From positions 1 to 23,005 of the forward strand of contig DIUW01000037.1 of the NCBI GenBank assembly GCA_002423125.1: a stretch of 23,005 nt of DNA. The letters run 5' to 3'. Below, in pieces: positions 8,355 to 15,444 of the stretch. The notes under the pieces were generated by a model that was not told the origin of the DNA, did not search any database, and was given only the letters and a program-made list of their open reading frames with translations. Source of the DNA: Legionellaceae bacterium UBA6148. Its GTDB lineage: Bacteria; Pseudomonadota; Gammaproteobacteria; Legionellales; Legionellaceae. The position numbers were made by a program, and so were the translations under genes. Numbering within the stretch: the first letter of the stretch is position 1; each line of letters starts with the position of its first letter.

Positions 8355-8421
8355 GTCGTCCCGGAATTTAGTGCGGCTTGGCGAGCCCGCGAGCTTTAGT
8401 CGCGCTAAATTCCGGGACGAC
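8355..8421. repeat. Long perfect hairpin repeat
   Basis: The arms GTCGTCCCGGAATTTAG (8355-8371) and CTAAATTCCGGGACGAC (8405-8421) are exact inverted copies of 17 bp. The stem can extend about 6 bp further with mismatches (TGCGGC against GTCGCG). It lies upstream of the symporter gene, in a non-coding stretch (8292-8476) where I see nothing else except the next small palindrome. It shares the CCGGAATT core with the CTACCGG repeats at 3136 and 15105. It looks like an interspersed palindromic element. Confidence 0.75.
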
Positions 8422-8445
8422 AGTCAAAAAATGCGGAATTGAGTT

Positions 8446-8467
8446 TATACTTCGATCGCGAAGTATA
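8446..8467. repeat. Short palindrome with TATACTTCG arms
   Basis: TATACTTCG and CGAAGTATA flank a 4-base ATCG centre. The TATACTTCG arm recurs at the ends of the 22843-23005 element, and TACTTCG at 14721, so this may be a minimal relict of that repeat family. Confidence 0.5.
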
Positions 8468-8477
8468 CGATTAGCAT

Positions 8478-8817
8478 AATTGCTTATTGAAAGTTTGTAT
8501 ACCCTCTCCAGGTACACGCTTACCTGCGAATAGTCCTATTGCCACGCTGACCTATCTGCAAAACGAGCAAGTTCCGATTATCCCTGAATTCAAGCGAACC
8601 ATCGCCGATGTAAAATGCACCGATGTACTACGAAAGCTACTGGGATCAAGTCAGCCGTGAAAAAACGTTGATTATGGACAAATACGCTGAAGGAAAGGCT
8701 GAGGGTCAACATGAAATAGCAATTAACATGCTCAAAGACAATGAGCCATTCGATAAAATAAGCAAATTTACGGAATTAAATCAAGACATCATAAAAAAAC
8801 TCAAGAATGAAATGTAA
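8478..8817 (+). pseudogene. Remnant of a PD-(D/E)XK nuclease-family (Rpn-type) transposase, 3' end
   Basis: The last 64 codons (ATG 8623 to TAA 8817) read YYESYWDQVSREKTL, then GKAEGQHEIAINML and a KISKFTELNQDIIKKL segment. This is the typical tail of PD-(D/E)XK nuclease-family transposases and recombination-promoting nucleases, which end in EG-repeats and an 'I...TGLS.EEI..L' helix pair. Upstream, in a different frame, codons from about 8480 to 8662 encode NEQVPIIPEFKRTIADVKC, plausibly the segment just before that tail, so a frameshift lies near 8611-8625. The catalytic N-terminal domain is absent. The family call rests on the tail pattern, not on an alignment. It is non-functional as it stands. 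Confidence 0.5.
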
Positions 8818-9499
8818 CTCTAGTACCCCATTCCATTGAATGAACGTTAACATAGACTTTATCAAGGACTCCTGTTTTTGTTACTATGACAATTTGACAT
8901 TCTTTATCTGCCAAATGAGCATCACGGGCTGCTTTCTTAATCGTAAGTACCGCCTTAGAGTCTAAATTTGGTTCATCTTCATTTTTAGCTGTTCTTACAC
9001 AGGCTGCTTGATCTTTAATTTTAACATAACACCAAACTTGACCGTCATATATTGATTTCTCTTCTTTTTTAGAACCGAATTGTTCCAGCAGATCCGGACT
9101 ACTTTTTACTAAAGAATTATTAGAGATGTAGGTTTTTGACGGGCCTTCTTGAATTAAAACCGCATCCATACCCGTTTTCTCCAACGAGCCTATAATTTCA
9201 GCACAAATCGTTAACCGTTCGATCTCAGTGAAAGAGGGGGATCCTCCTGCACCACGAGCTCGTGGCTTGCCTGATGGCTTTACCTCTGATGTTTTTTCTA
9301 CCCAAAACGAACCACAACCAATATTCCATGAAGCCACATTGCCAAAACTAATGATAGTTTTATCACTGATATTATTTTGAATTATCAGATGATTTAACCT
9401 TCTCAAATACTCCGTTTAGCTCATAAAAGGATCCGTACTTTCATTTTTTATCTTGGTTAACGCGTCAATTTGCTTCTTAACGTCGACTAAAGTTGGCAT
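8801..9499 (-). pseudogene. Endonuclease/exonuclease/phosphatase-fold gene, broken by an in-frame TAA and lacking its C-terminal motifs
   Basis: From ATG 9499 (with GGGGA 5 bases upstream) the frame encodes 27 residues, meets TAA at 9416-9418, and then continues in the same frame for 204 codons to a stop at 8801-8803. The continuation is shown by TEYLRRLNHLIIQ directly after the TAA. The longer part carries the first motifs of the EEP fold (DNase I/exonuclease III/phosphatase superfamily): VASWNIG near its start, AVLIQEG about 50 residues later, and VNVHS near its end. The later GDxN and SDH-type motifs needed for catalysis are missing, because the protein stops about 10 residues after VNVHS, next to the transposase remnant. 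Translation of the downstream part could only begin at TTG 9406, giving 201 residues. I infer a decayed hydrolase gene; the missing end makes activity unlikely. Confidence 0.55.
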
Positions 9500-9514
9500 C
9501 TCGATCCCCATTTT

Positions 9515-9595
9515 CTAAGATTGCTGGTTTTGGTGCTGCATCCCCCACTTGAGGAGTAAAAAGCCGATGATGAGCAGCAACAGGGCCTGTAGCAA
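9515..9595 (-). other. Transmembrane-coding segment in frame after the C39-like gene
   Basis: Directly after the TAA of the upstream peptidase-like gene, in the same frame, 26 codons encode LLQALLLLIIGFLLLKWG followed by a polar MQHQNQQS end and a TAG stop. This is a clean single membrane helix with a positively charged and polar flank. It is either a lost C-terminal membrane anchor of the peptidase, separated by one nonsense codon, or a separate small membrane peptide starting at TTG 9595 without a properly spaced ribosome site. I favour the lost anchor. Confidence 0.4.
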
Positions 9596-9598
9596 ACC

Positions 9599-10363
9599 TT
9601 ATCCAGATGCCCATCGTAATAATTCCGTTTTAGTCGGTTGTTTGACGTGTAAATCTTTAGGATAAATAATTAAAAGGTTGGCATCAAACGTATAAACACC
9701 CAGTAAAATAGCATTAATCAACCGACTAACAGGAACTTCGTAATAGTTATCATGCGAAATGGGGTTTTGCCTGTGTGGATCAGCAACAACAACGGCCGTT
9801 TCACTGCTTTCATGTCCGCATAATACTACAAAATGCCCACATGGCGATCCTTGCATATCATCAAATACAGACTCACCTTCATCAGTAAACCGTTCCCGTT
9901 CGGTTTTATACAAATACGTCGCATTTAATCCAGTAAGAATGGGAACATTTTGTTTGAAGAATTTTCTGAGTAATCGTCTGTTTAAGGTTGGAAATCCAAG
10001 TATTCCACCTGCCAGAAGATATTCCTCATAAGCTTTTGAATCTTGTAAAAGTCCTTCGTCCTGATGGTATTTTCTATGCTCACGGAGCTTTGCAATCAAA
10101 TGCTCCATTGGATGGAGATGTGCTTCGAACCAAGTTGGATCAAACAAGCGTAAATTATTAATATAAATAATTGAATTAAAACCATGCTGCAACGCGTGCT
10201 TACCTAAAAAAGGAGCTAATGTCCCTCCTGAGATTGAACGCTCAACTTCAGAAATGACTTGTTCATGGCTGATATCGTAACCATAGAACCTATATATGGC
10301 ATGCAAACTAGTCGGACCACATGTTTCATCGTCTGGTTGGCTATTGATGACTACCGGTATCAT
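9599..10363 (-). CDS. C39-like cysteine peptidase family protein
   Basis: This 254-residue protein has the layout of papain-like C39/bacteriocin-processing peptidases. Q9 and C15 lie in QPDDETCGPTSL (oxyanion glutamine and nucleophile), H177 in GHFVVLCGH, and D195 in VVADPH, giving a full Cys-His-Asp set in the right order. Such domains cleave peptides after Gly-Gly leaders in ABC exporters, but stand-alone 'C39-like family' proteins also occur with unknown substrates. No exporter, leader peptide or RimK-like partner is visible here. The ATG follows AAGGA at good spacing. The protein has no signal peptide. The frame continues after the TAA into a transmembrane segment (9515-9595), so the protein may once have been C-terminally anchored. 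The gene is divergent from the SNF2 gene, so the two may share a regulatory region at 10364-10560. Confidence 0.78.
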   Translation of the reverse strand: MIPVVINSQPDDETCGPTSLHAIYRFYGYDISHEQVISEVERSISGGTLAPFLGKHALQHGFNSIIYINNLRLFDPTWFEAHLHPMEHLIAKLREHRKYHQDEGLLQDSKAYEEYLLAGGILGFPTLNRRLLRKFFKQNVPILTGLNATYLYKTERERFTDEGESVFDDMQGSPCGHFVVLCGHESSETAVVVADPHRQNPISHDNYYEVPVSRLINAILLGVYTFDANLLIIYPKDLHVKQPTKTELLRWASG

Positions 10364-10560
10364 GATAAATATCCTTATCTATTAAAGATTCTGTTTGTTT
10401 AATTAATATATAGTATGATCATTTTGTTTTGTCAATAATGAACCATAATTTACATTGCACAACCCCCCCCCTACTGCTCAAATTAATTGATCGCTTTATA
10501 ATCACGAGCAAATTTTGTATCATTCATACTATTCATACCAATAAAACCATTGGAATAACC
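10364..10560. promoter_or_regulatory. Divergent intergenic region with a C9 tract
   Basis: This AT-rich stretch of about 200 bp separates the divergent C39-like and SNF2 genes. It contains TATGAT at 10414-10419, without a convincing -35 box, and nine consecutive C residues at 10463-10471. The tract falls either in the leader of the SNF2 gene (start 10561) or inside its first codons (start TTG 10429 or ATG 10438). Promoters for both genes are expected here but I cannot fix them. Confidence 0.35.
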
Positions 10561-13500
10561 ATGCTATCAATAGAAAAAAGAAAAAATTTTTGTCAAATAT
10601 TCAAAACATTAACCAAATTTGAAAAGCAATTAATCGCATTAAAAATCATTTGTTCTAATTTCAATAATGAAAGACTATTTATAGCTAAAGTTGCTGGATC
10701 CGGTGCTATTGATAGTCATGGTGAAGTATTTTCAGAAAAATCGTACCGGGCATTGCATCTGCTTTTGCATAAATTTGGCTTTATCAATAATAAAGTGGAA
10801 TGGGCTATTATTCCCGAACTCCACCATGATCTTCTGGTATTGATGCAAGAGGACGAAATGGCGTGGGTTCATGTCATGGTGAATCATTTGTACAAGGATG
10901 CGTCGCTTCATTATTATGAAGATCGCGCGAACAAGCAACTTGCGTACCTGATGATGGCCATTTACCTCAATCAACCTGACAGCTTCATGAGCAATCAAGA
11001 TGATCCTTGTTACGGCAACTGGCTTCTTTATATTCTTCTTGATATTTTTCGATCATCACCGATTAATCTGGAGTGGTTGCAATCACGAAATAAGGTTATT
11101 CGTGAGTATATTTGTATCGCATTATTGAGCCATTACTATTGTGCCATTGCACCCACTGTTGATAGTAAAGCAATCTTTGAATTGTTTCTCGGCAACATCA
11201 ATGACAATACAAACAATAATTATCTGCATTATTACAGTGCAATGATTCATTTATCAACGGGCAATGTTGAAGCAGCACAAACATACTGCGCGCGTATTCA
11301 GGATGTTAAATCCGGTTATTCATTGGCCTTGCAAGCGACATTTGCCTTCTTAAATATGGATTTTGATTCGTCTAGTAAATTGTACCGAAAAGCATTGGCG
11401 AGGTTAAGAAAGCAGACTGAAGTCACTTCATATTACTTCGACAATATTTTAGGCATTTTTCATGCGTTTTGCGTGGCGTATACAGAAAAAAATTTCAATC
11501 AATTGATCACCAATGCAGCCAATTATAATAAATTTTCAGATGGAAATTGGGCAATGCCCATGGGTAAAGGTTATTGGTTATTTAATGTCATCGGTTTGGT
11601 TGAAGGCGGCAATCAAGAAGAGGCCAAGCGTGATCTGCAGGCACTGATCAAACATTCGAACGACCTCATACACCCATTGCTGATCGTACTCTACCAACTG
11701 ATGGCCTACATTACAAACAAAGGTCACCTGAATCAACATCAGGATGCTATTTATCAACAGTTGCAGCTCAGCATTCAATATAATCAGGGCTTAGCGATCC
11801 ATTTATTTTATGAATTGCTGGCCAAAACAGACAAATACCGGCAAGAAGCGAGCACCTATTTCGATACCACCCCAATCAAGCTACGTTTATTAAACTTCAT
11901 TCAGGTTAAAGAGACGTGGGAATACAGTTTTCAAGCATTGGAAGGACTATTAGTCGATGCTGGCGCCCATGGTCTTGGAACTCCCGCTAAAACGAAGCGA
12001 TTGATGTGGTTGGTTGATCCGGACAAACAGCTGGTTGAGGTTGTTGAGCAAAGCATGAGTAAATCCGGGCATTGGAGCTATGGACGTGCGGTCGCTCTAA
12101 GTAAATTGAAGCATCACATGAAGGACTCCCATTTTGACTATTTAAGCCCACAAGATAAGCTTGTGATTGCTGGCATTAAAGAAGAAAGCGATTTCTGGCG
12201 CGATGCTACGTATTCTTTTTCACCCAATTACTGTTTTTTGGCTCTCGTGGGACATCCGCATATTGCTCATTGTCAAAACCGGAGTGTATCCATTGAGCTG
12301 GTGCGTGGCGAGCCTGAATTACATATTGAAGAAAATAAACAAGGTTATCATCTCAGTCTTTCTCATTTTTTACCCAATGCCGGGCTTATCATCGAGCCAG
12401 AAAGTCTCAATAAATACCGAGTCATTGATTATTCCAACGCCTTTTCCAATATCGGCAAAGTGATCACCAAAAACGGATTGACTATTCCCGCAGATGCCAA
12501 AGACAAAGTATTAAACATCATTCAACATGCCAAGCGAGACATTAAAATTCATGTTGGTATCAAGGACATCGATATTCCTGAGATTGCAGGAGATGCGACG
12601 CCTTGTATTCAGTTATTGCCCATGAAGGAAGGCGTCAGAGCGACATTGTGGGTAAGACCATTGGCCCATAATGGATCGTATTTTAAAATCGCGCAGGGTA
12701 AAGAGTCCTTCATGGCTCTTGCTTTAGAAAACGGTGTTGAAAAACGAGTGCGTGTACAGCGTAATTTTACGGCCGAAAAAAAGAATCAAAAAGCACTGTT
12801 TGCCCAATGCCCAAGCTTGCCTCAGCATGAGTACGATACGGGTGAATATGAAATTGAATCACCTGAAGATGTGCTGGAAGTATTATCGGAGCTGCAGCAA
12901 TCTGTCACAGTCTCACCCTTGATGATTGAATGGCCCCAGGGGCAATCATTTAAAATTAAACAACGTGTCAACGGTCAGAATCTCTCTCTGAAAATTTCAT
13001 CTGAAAACAGTTGGTTTGAATTTGACGGAAAAATCACCCTGGATGACGGCGAAGTGTTGTACATGCAAGAGCTGCTTCAATCGCTGGATGAAGGGGCTCA
13101 CGGCCGATTTATTCGATTAAAGAATGGCGAGTTTATAGAGTTAACCAGCCAGTTGAAAAAACAACTTAGCCTCTTGCATGCACTATCGGACGATCAAAAA
13201 ATCAATCCGCTTGGTGCGCAAGTGTTGTCAGATATTGCAGCGAGTGCCGAAAACACGATATTTGATGCAGGATGGACGTCACATCTGAAGAAAATCAAAA
13301 CCATGCGTAATCATGCCCCCGAAGTGCCCTCAACGCTACAAGCCACACTACGTGATTATCAGAAAGAAGGCTACCAACACCTGTCCAGACTCACGCATTG
13401 GGGCATTGGTGCATGCCTTGCCGATGACATGGGGCTGGGTAAAACGGTTCAAACCATTGCTTTGCTGCTGGAGCGGTCAAAAAAGGGCCCCTCCCTTGTG

Positions 13501-14718
13501 GTTGCACCCACCTCGGTGTGCTTTAACTGGATGGAAGAACTGAATAAATTTGCACCGACATTAAATGCCTATGATTTGCGAAAAGATGATCGTGCCAGCT
13601 TGATTGAAAATGCGGGCAAGTTTGATGTGATCATCTGTAGTTATGGCCTGCTGCAACATAATGGTGAGTTACTGGTAGACAAGTCATGGGAAACAATTGT
13701 GCTGGATGAAGCCCAGGCGATTAAAAACGCCCAGACCCAGCGCTGGAAAACCGTGATGAAACTGAAAGGCAAGGGTCGCATTGCCTTGTCCGGCACTCCG
13801 ATTGAAAATCATTTAGGCGAATTGTGGAGTATTTTTAGTTTTATTAATCCAGCCTTATTGGGATCAATCAAGCAGTATCAAAATAAATACTCCATTCCGA
13901 TTGAAACGAAACAATCGCCGGACCGAATTCATGCATTACGCGCACTAGTACAGCCTTACATTTTGCGGCGTATCAAGTCCGATGTCCTGAAAGAGCTGCC
14001 GCCAAAAACTGAACAAACGATTCATGTTGAAGCAACCGATCAGGAAGCAACGTTTTATGAAGCCTTGCGCCGAACAACGGAGGAGCGCATGAAGGATTTG
14101 ATGGCTGAAAACGATCGAATCCGCGTGTTGACTGAAATTACAAAGCTAAGACAGGCCTGCTGCGACAGCTCGATGGTAGACAGTTCCATTCACATTGAAA
14201 ACAGCAAGCTAAATGCCTTTATCGAAACGATTAAAAATATCATCGAAAACGGCCACAAGGCACTTGTTTTTAGCCAATTCGTCTCGTTTTTAGATATTAT
14301 CAGAAAACGCATTGAAGCAGAAAACATTCACTATCAATATCTAGACGGCTCCACATCGGCCGCCAATCGAAAAAAAGCTGTTGAAGCGTTTCAGGGGGGA
14401 GAAGGTGATTTGTTTTTACTTAGCCTGAAAGCCGGTGGCAGCGGATTGAACTTGACTGCAGCGGATTATGTTATTCATATGGATCCATGGTGGAACCCTG
14501 CCGTTGAAGATCAGGCATCAGACCGAGCGCATCGCATCGGCCAGGAGCGTCCAGTGACCATTTATCGCTTTGTGATGCGCAATACGATTGAAGAGAAAAT
14601 CATTGCCCTGCATGAGCATAAGCGAAATTTAGCCAATGAGCTGCTCAGTGGCCAAGGAGTAAGTGGTAAATTGTCGAATGAGGATTTGATGAATTTAATC
14701 AGCGCTCCATTTAAGTGA
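10561..14718 (+). CDS. Large SNF2-family DEAD/DEAH helicase (Swi2/Snf2 ATPase)
   Basis: DNA-dependent ATPase/translocase of about 1386 residues. The SNF2 core fills the C-terminal third: DYQKEGYQHL then Walker A DDMGLGKT at 955-962, DEAQ at 1049-1052, SGTPIENHLGELW from 1077, the second lobe with LVFSQF, GGSGLNL from 1292 and the arginine-finger motif DRAHRIGQ at 1321-1328. Just before the core, GRFIRLKNGEFIEL resembles the segment that precedes SNF2 cores in bacterial members with an SNF2-associated domain. The first ~500 residues look helical, possibly repeat-like, and have no family I recognise; I see no SWIM zinc-finger cysteines. Start choice: ATG 10561 has GGAA upstream and is followed by a charged coding-quality sequence. 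TTG 10429 or ATG 10438 would add up to 44 residues of poor quality spanning a C9 tract. Likely roles are chromatin or DNA-repair remodelling; the target is unknown. No restriction or defence partner is adjacent. Confidence 0.93.
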   Translation: MLSIEKRKNFCQIFKTLTKFEKQLIALKIICSNFNNERLFIAKVAGSGAIDSHGEVFSEKSYRALHLLLHKFGFINNKVEWAIIPELHHDLLVLMQEDEMAWVHVMVNHLYKDASLHYYEDRANKQLAYLMMAIYLNQPDSFMSNQDDPCYGNWLLYILLDIFRSSPINLEWLQSRNKVIREYICIALLSHYYCAIAPTVDSKAIFELFLGNINDNTNNNYLHYYSAMIHLSTGNVEAAQTYCARIQDVKSGYSLALQATFAFLNMDFDSSSKLYRKALARLRKQTEVTSYYFDNILGIFHAFCVAYTEKNFNQLITNAANYNKFSDGNWAMPMGKGYWLFNVIGLVEGGNQEEAKRDLQALIKHSNDLIHPLLIVLYQLMAYITNKGHLNQHQDAIYQQLQLSIQYNQGLAIHLFYELLAKTDKYRQEASTYFDTTPIKLRLLNFIQVKETWEYSFQALEGLLVDAGAHGLGTPAKTKRLMWLVDPDKQLVEVVEQSMSKSGHWSYGRAVALSKLKHHMKDSHFDYLSPQDKLVIAGIKEESDFWRDATYSFSPNYCFLALVGHPHIAHCQNRSVSIELVRGEPELHIEENKQGYHLSLSHFLPNAGLIIEPESLNKYRVIDYSNAFSNIGKVITKNGLTIPADAKDKVLNIIQHAKRDIKIHVGIKDIDIPEIAGDATPCIQLLPMKEGVRATLWVRPLAHNGSYFKIAQGKESFMALALENGVEKRVRVQRNFTAEKKNQKALFAQCPSLPQHEYDTGEYEIESPEDVLEVLSELQQSVTVSPLMIEWPQGQSFKIKQRVNGQNLSLKISSENSWFEFDGKITLDDGEVLYMQELLQSLDEGAHGRFIRLKNGEFIELTSQLKKQLSLLHALSDDQKINPLGAQVLSDIAASAENTIFDAGWTSHLKKIKTMRNHAPEVPSTLQATLRDYQKEGYQHLSRLTHWGIGACLADDMGLGKTVQTIALLLERSKKGPSLVVAPTSVCFNWMEELNKFAPTLNAYDLRKDDRASLIENAGKFDVIICSYGLLQHNGELLVDKSWETIVLDEAQAIKNAQTQRWKTVMKLKGKGRIALSGTPIENHLGELWSIFSFINPALLGSIKQYQNKYSIPIETKQSPDRIHALRALVQPYILRRIKSDVLKELPPKTEQTIHVEATDQEATFYEALRRTTEERMKDLMAENDRIRVLTEITKLRQACCDSSMVDSSIHIENSKLNAFIETIKNIIENGHKALVFSQFVSFLDIIRKRIEAENIHYQYLDGSTSAANRKKAVEAFQGGEGDLFLLSLKAGGSGLNLTAADYVIHMDPWWNPAVEDQASDRAHRIGQERPVTIYRFVMRNTIEEKIIALHEHKRNLANELLSGQGVSGKLSNEDLMNLISAPFK

Positions 14719-14720
14719 TA

Positions 14721-14744
14721 TACTTCGCGCGGTCATAATTTGCG
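14721..14744. repeat. Copy of the 22843-23005 element end
   Basis: These 24 bp, starting TACTTCGCGCGGTCA, match each arm of the long inverted repeat at 22843-23005 with one mismatch. The match lies 3 bp after the SNF2 stop codon and runs directly into the next repeat (14742-14815). It appears to be a relict end of the same element. Confidence 0.6.
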
Positions 14745-14815
14745 AACGAAGTGAAGAAATCAAGCGCCTCTTGCCTAAATCAAGATCGCTAGATTACTTC
14801 GCTAACGCTTCGTAA
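14742..14815. repeat. GCGAACGAAGTGAAG palindromic repeat (full hairpin)
   Basis: The left arm GCGAACGAAGTGAAGAAATC and the right arm, starting GATTACTTCGC and ending in GCTTCGTAA, are imperfect inverted copies around a ~25-base middle. This resembles the widespread 'GCGAACGAAGTGAAGCAATC' hairpin found scattered in many bacterial genomes. Its left half and middle recur at 15180-15228. It lies just after the SNF2 gene and might act in 3'-end formation. Confidence 0.65.
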
Positions 14816-14883
14816 AAACGTCCTGAAAATAGCATGTGTCGTAATCGGAGCCATTGTCTTGCAGCTGTAGCACTGTAACAAAA

Positions 14884-15228
14884 ATGTACCTCCTTATTTT
14901 AGCAGCCGCGGCTCTTATCGGTGCAGCGCTTATTATTAAGAAACAACAGTCCCCCAGCCCTTCTCAAGACACCGTTCAGGCTCCAAGGAGAGATTTTGAA
15001 GACCCATCTGTGGGGGCATCATGCATCCTGTTGTGTTTAAAGACACAAAACATCAATCTTCAATTTTCAGCACTGAACCAAGCGGATTGTGAAAAACTAT
15101 GGTTCTACCGGAACTCCTGGGGGATGACAACCCCGGAAATTCCGGTAGACATTGTTGTCCCATCTAAATGTCGTCGTTTCGAACGAAGTGAAGCAATCCA
15201 GCCCCTTTACCTAAACCAAGATCACTAG
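14884..15228 (+). CDS. Small putative membrane protein running into repeat sequence
   Basis: From ATG 14884 the ORF encodes MYLLILAAAALIGAALIIKK, a single N-terminal hydrophobic helix, then a Ser/Pro/Gln-rich linker and ~50 soluble residues. From about codon 74 (15105) the reading frame is simply the translation of the 15105-15148 palindrome and the 15180-15228 repeat, so the genuine C-terminus is probably lost or was created by repeat insertion. TTG 14854 is an alternative start. No good ribosome site is visible. It could be a gene remnant or chance ORF; no family is recognised. Confidence 0.3.
   Translation: MYLLILAAAALIGAALIIKKQQSPSPSQDTVQAPRRDFEDPSVGASCILLCLKTQNINLQFSALNQADCEKLWFYRNSWGMTTPEIPVDIVVPSKCRRFERSEAIQPLYLNQDH
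15105..15148. repeat. CTACCGG palindromic repeat (compact, empty form)
   Basis: This 44-bp inverted repeat has CTACCGGAACTCCTGGG at one end and CCCCGGAAATTCCGGTAG at the other. Its reverse complement matches the left 27 bp (25 of 27) and the right 17 bp (17 of 17) of the repeat at 3136-3272, without the 93-bp interior of that copy. Confidence 0.7.
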
Positions 15229-15239
15229 TACGCCATTCC
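15180..15239. repeat. Half copy of the GAACGAAGTGAAG repeat
   Basis: The sequence from CGAACGAAGTGAAGCAATCC to ATCACTAG matches the left half and middle of the 14742-14815 hairpin at roughly 85 percent over ~49 bp, but the right arm is missing. It ends in CTAGTACGCCATTCC (15225-15239), which matches 8820-8834 in 14 of 15 positions, at the broken end of the EEP-fold gene. Confidence 0.6.
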
Positions 15240-15264
15240 GTAGTTTTTAGAGTTTTTGCATGCT

Positions 15265-15411
15265 CTAGAATAAGCAGTCGCGTAAAAATCTTGAGCCGGC
15301 TAGCCCTGCGCCGAGCATTACTTGAGCATGCAGATTAATTTTTAATCCACTCTCAACTTTCGCAGCAGTTCTCAATATGGAGATCATGATTTGAACAACA
15401 TCAATGTCTTC
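15265..15411 (-). pseudogene. Short unidentified coding remnant
   Basis: On the minus strand a frame stays open from 15411 to a TAG at 15265-15267. It reads EDIDVVQIMISILRTAAKVE and continues to GLAGSRFLRDCLF. An internal ATG at 15387 would give a 40-residue peptide. The composition is protein-like, but there is no ribosome site and no family I recognise. It lies 33 bp downstream of icd on the same strand. It may be the tail of a lost gene. The rest of 15240-15444 shows only the half palindrome CTGCGCGCAGTATA (15425-15438). Confidence 0.25.
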
Positions 15412-15444
15412 CTAGCGATTGTGGCTGCGCGCAGTATAACCAGG

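Noticed and set aside
8623..8817. Possible small stand-alone gene or antitoxin
   Set aside because: Its content matches the tail of an Rpn-type transposase, and an out-of-frame upstream segment extends it, so a remnant is more likely.
12167..12463. 98-codon frame inside the SNF2 gene
   Set aside because: Same-strand frame within a continuous, coding-quality helicase ORF.
8801..14718. Possible defence or conflict island (nuclease-like fold, C39-like peptidase, SNF2 helicase)
   Set aside because: The EEP-fold gene is broken and lacks catalytic motifs, the SNF2 gene is divergent, and no methylase, restriction subunit or known defence partner is present.
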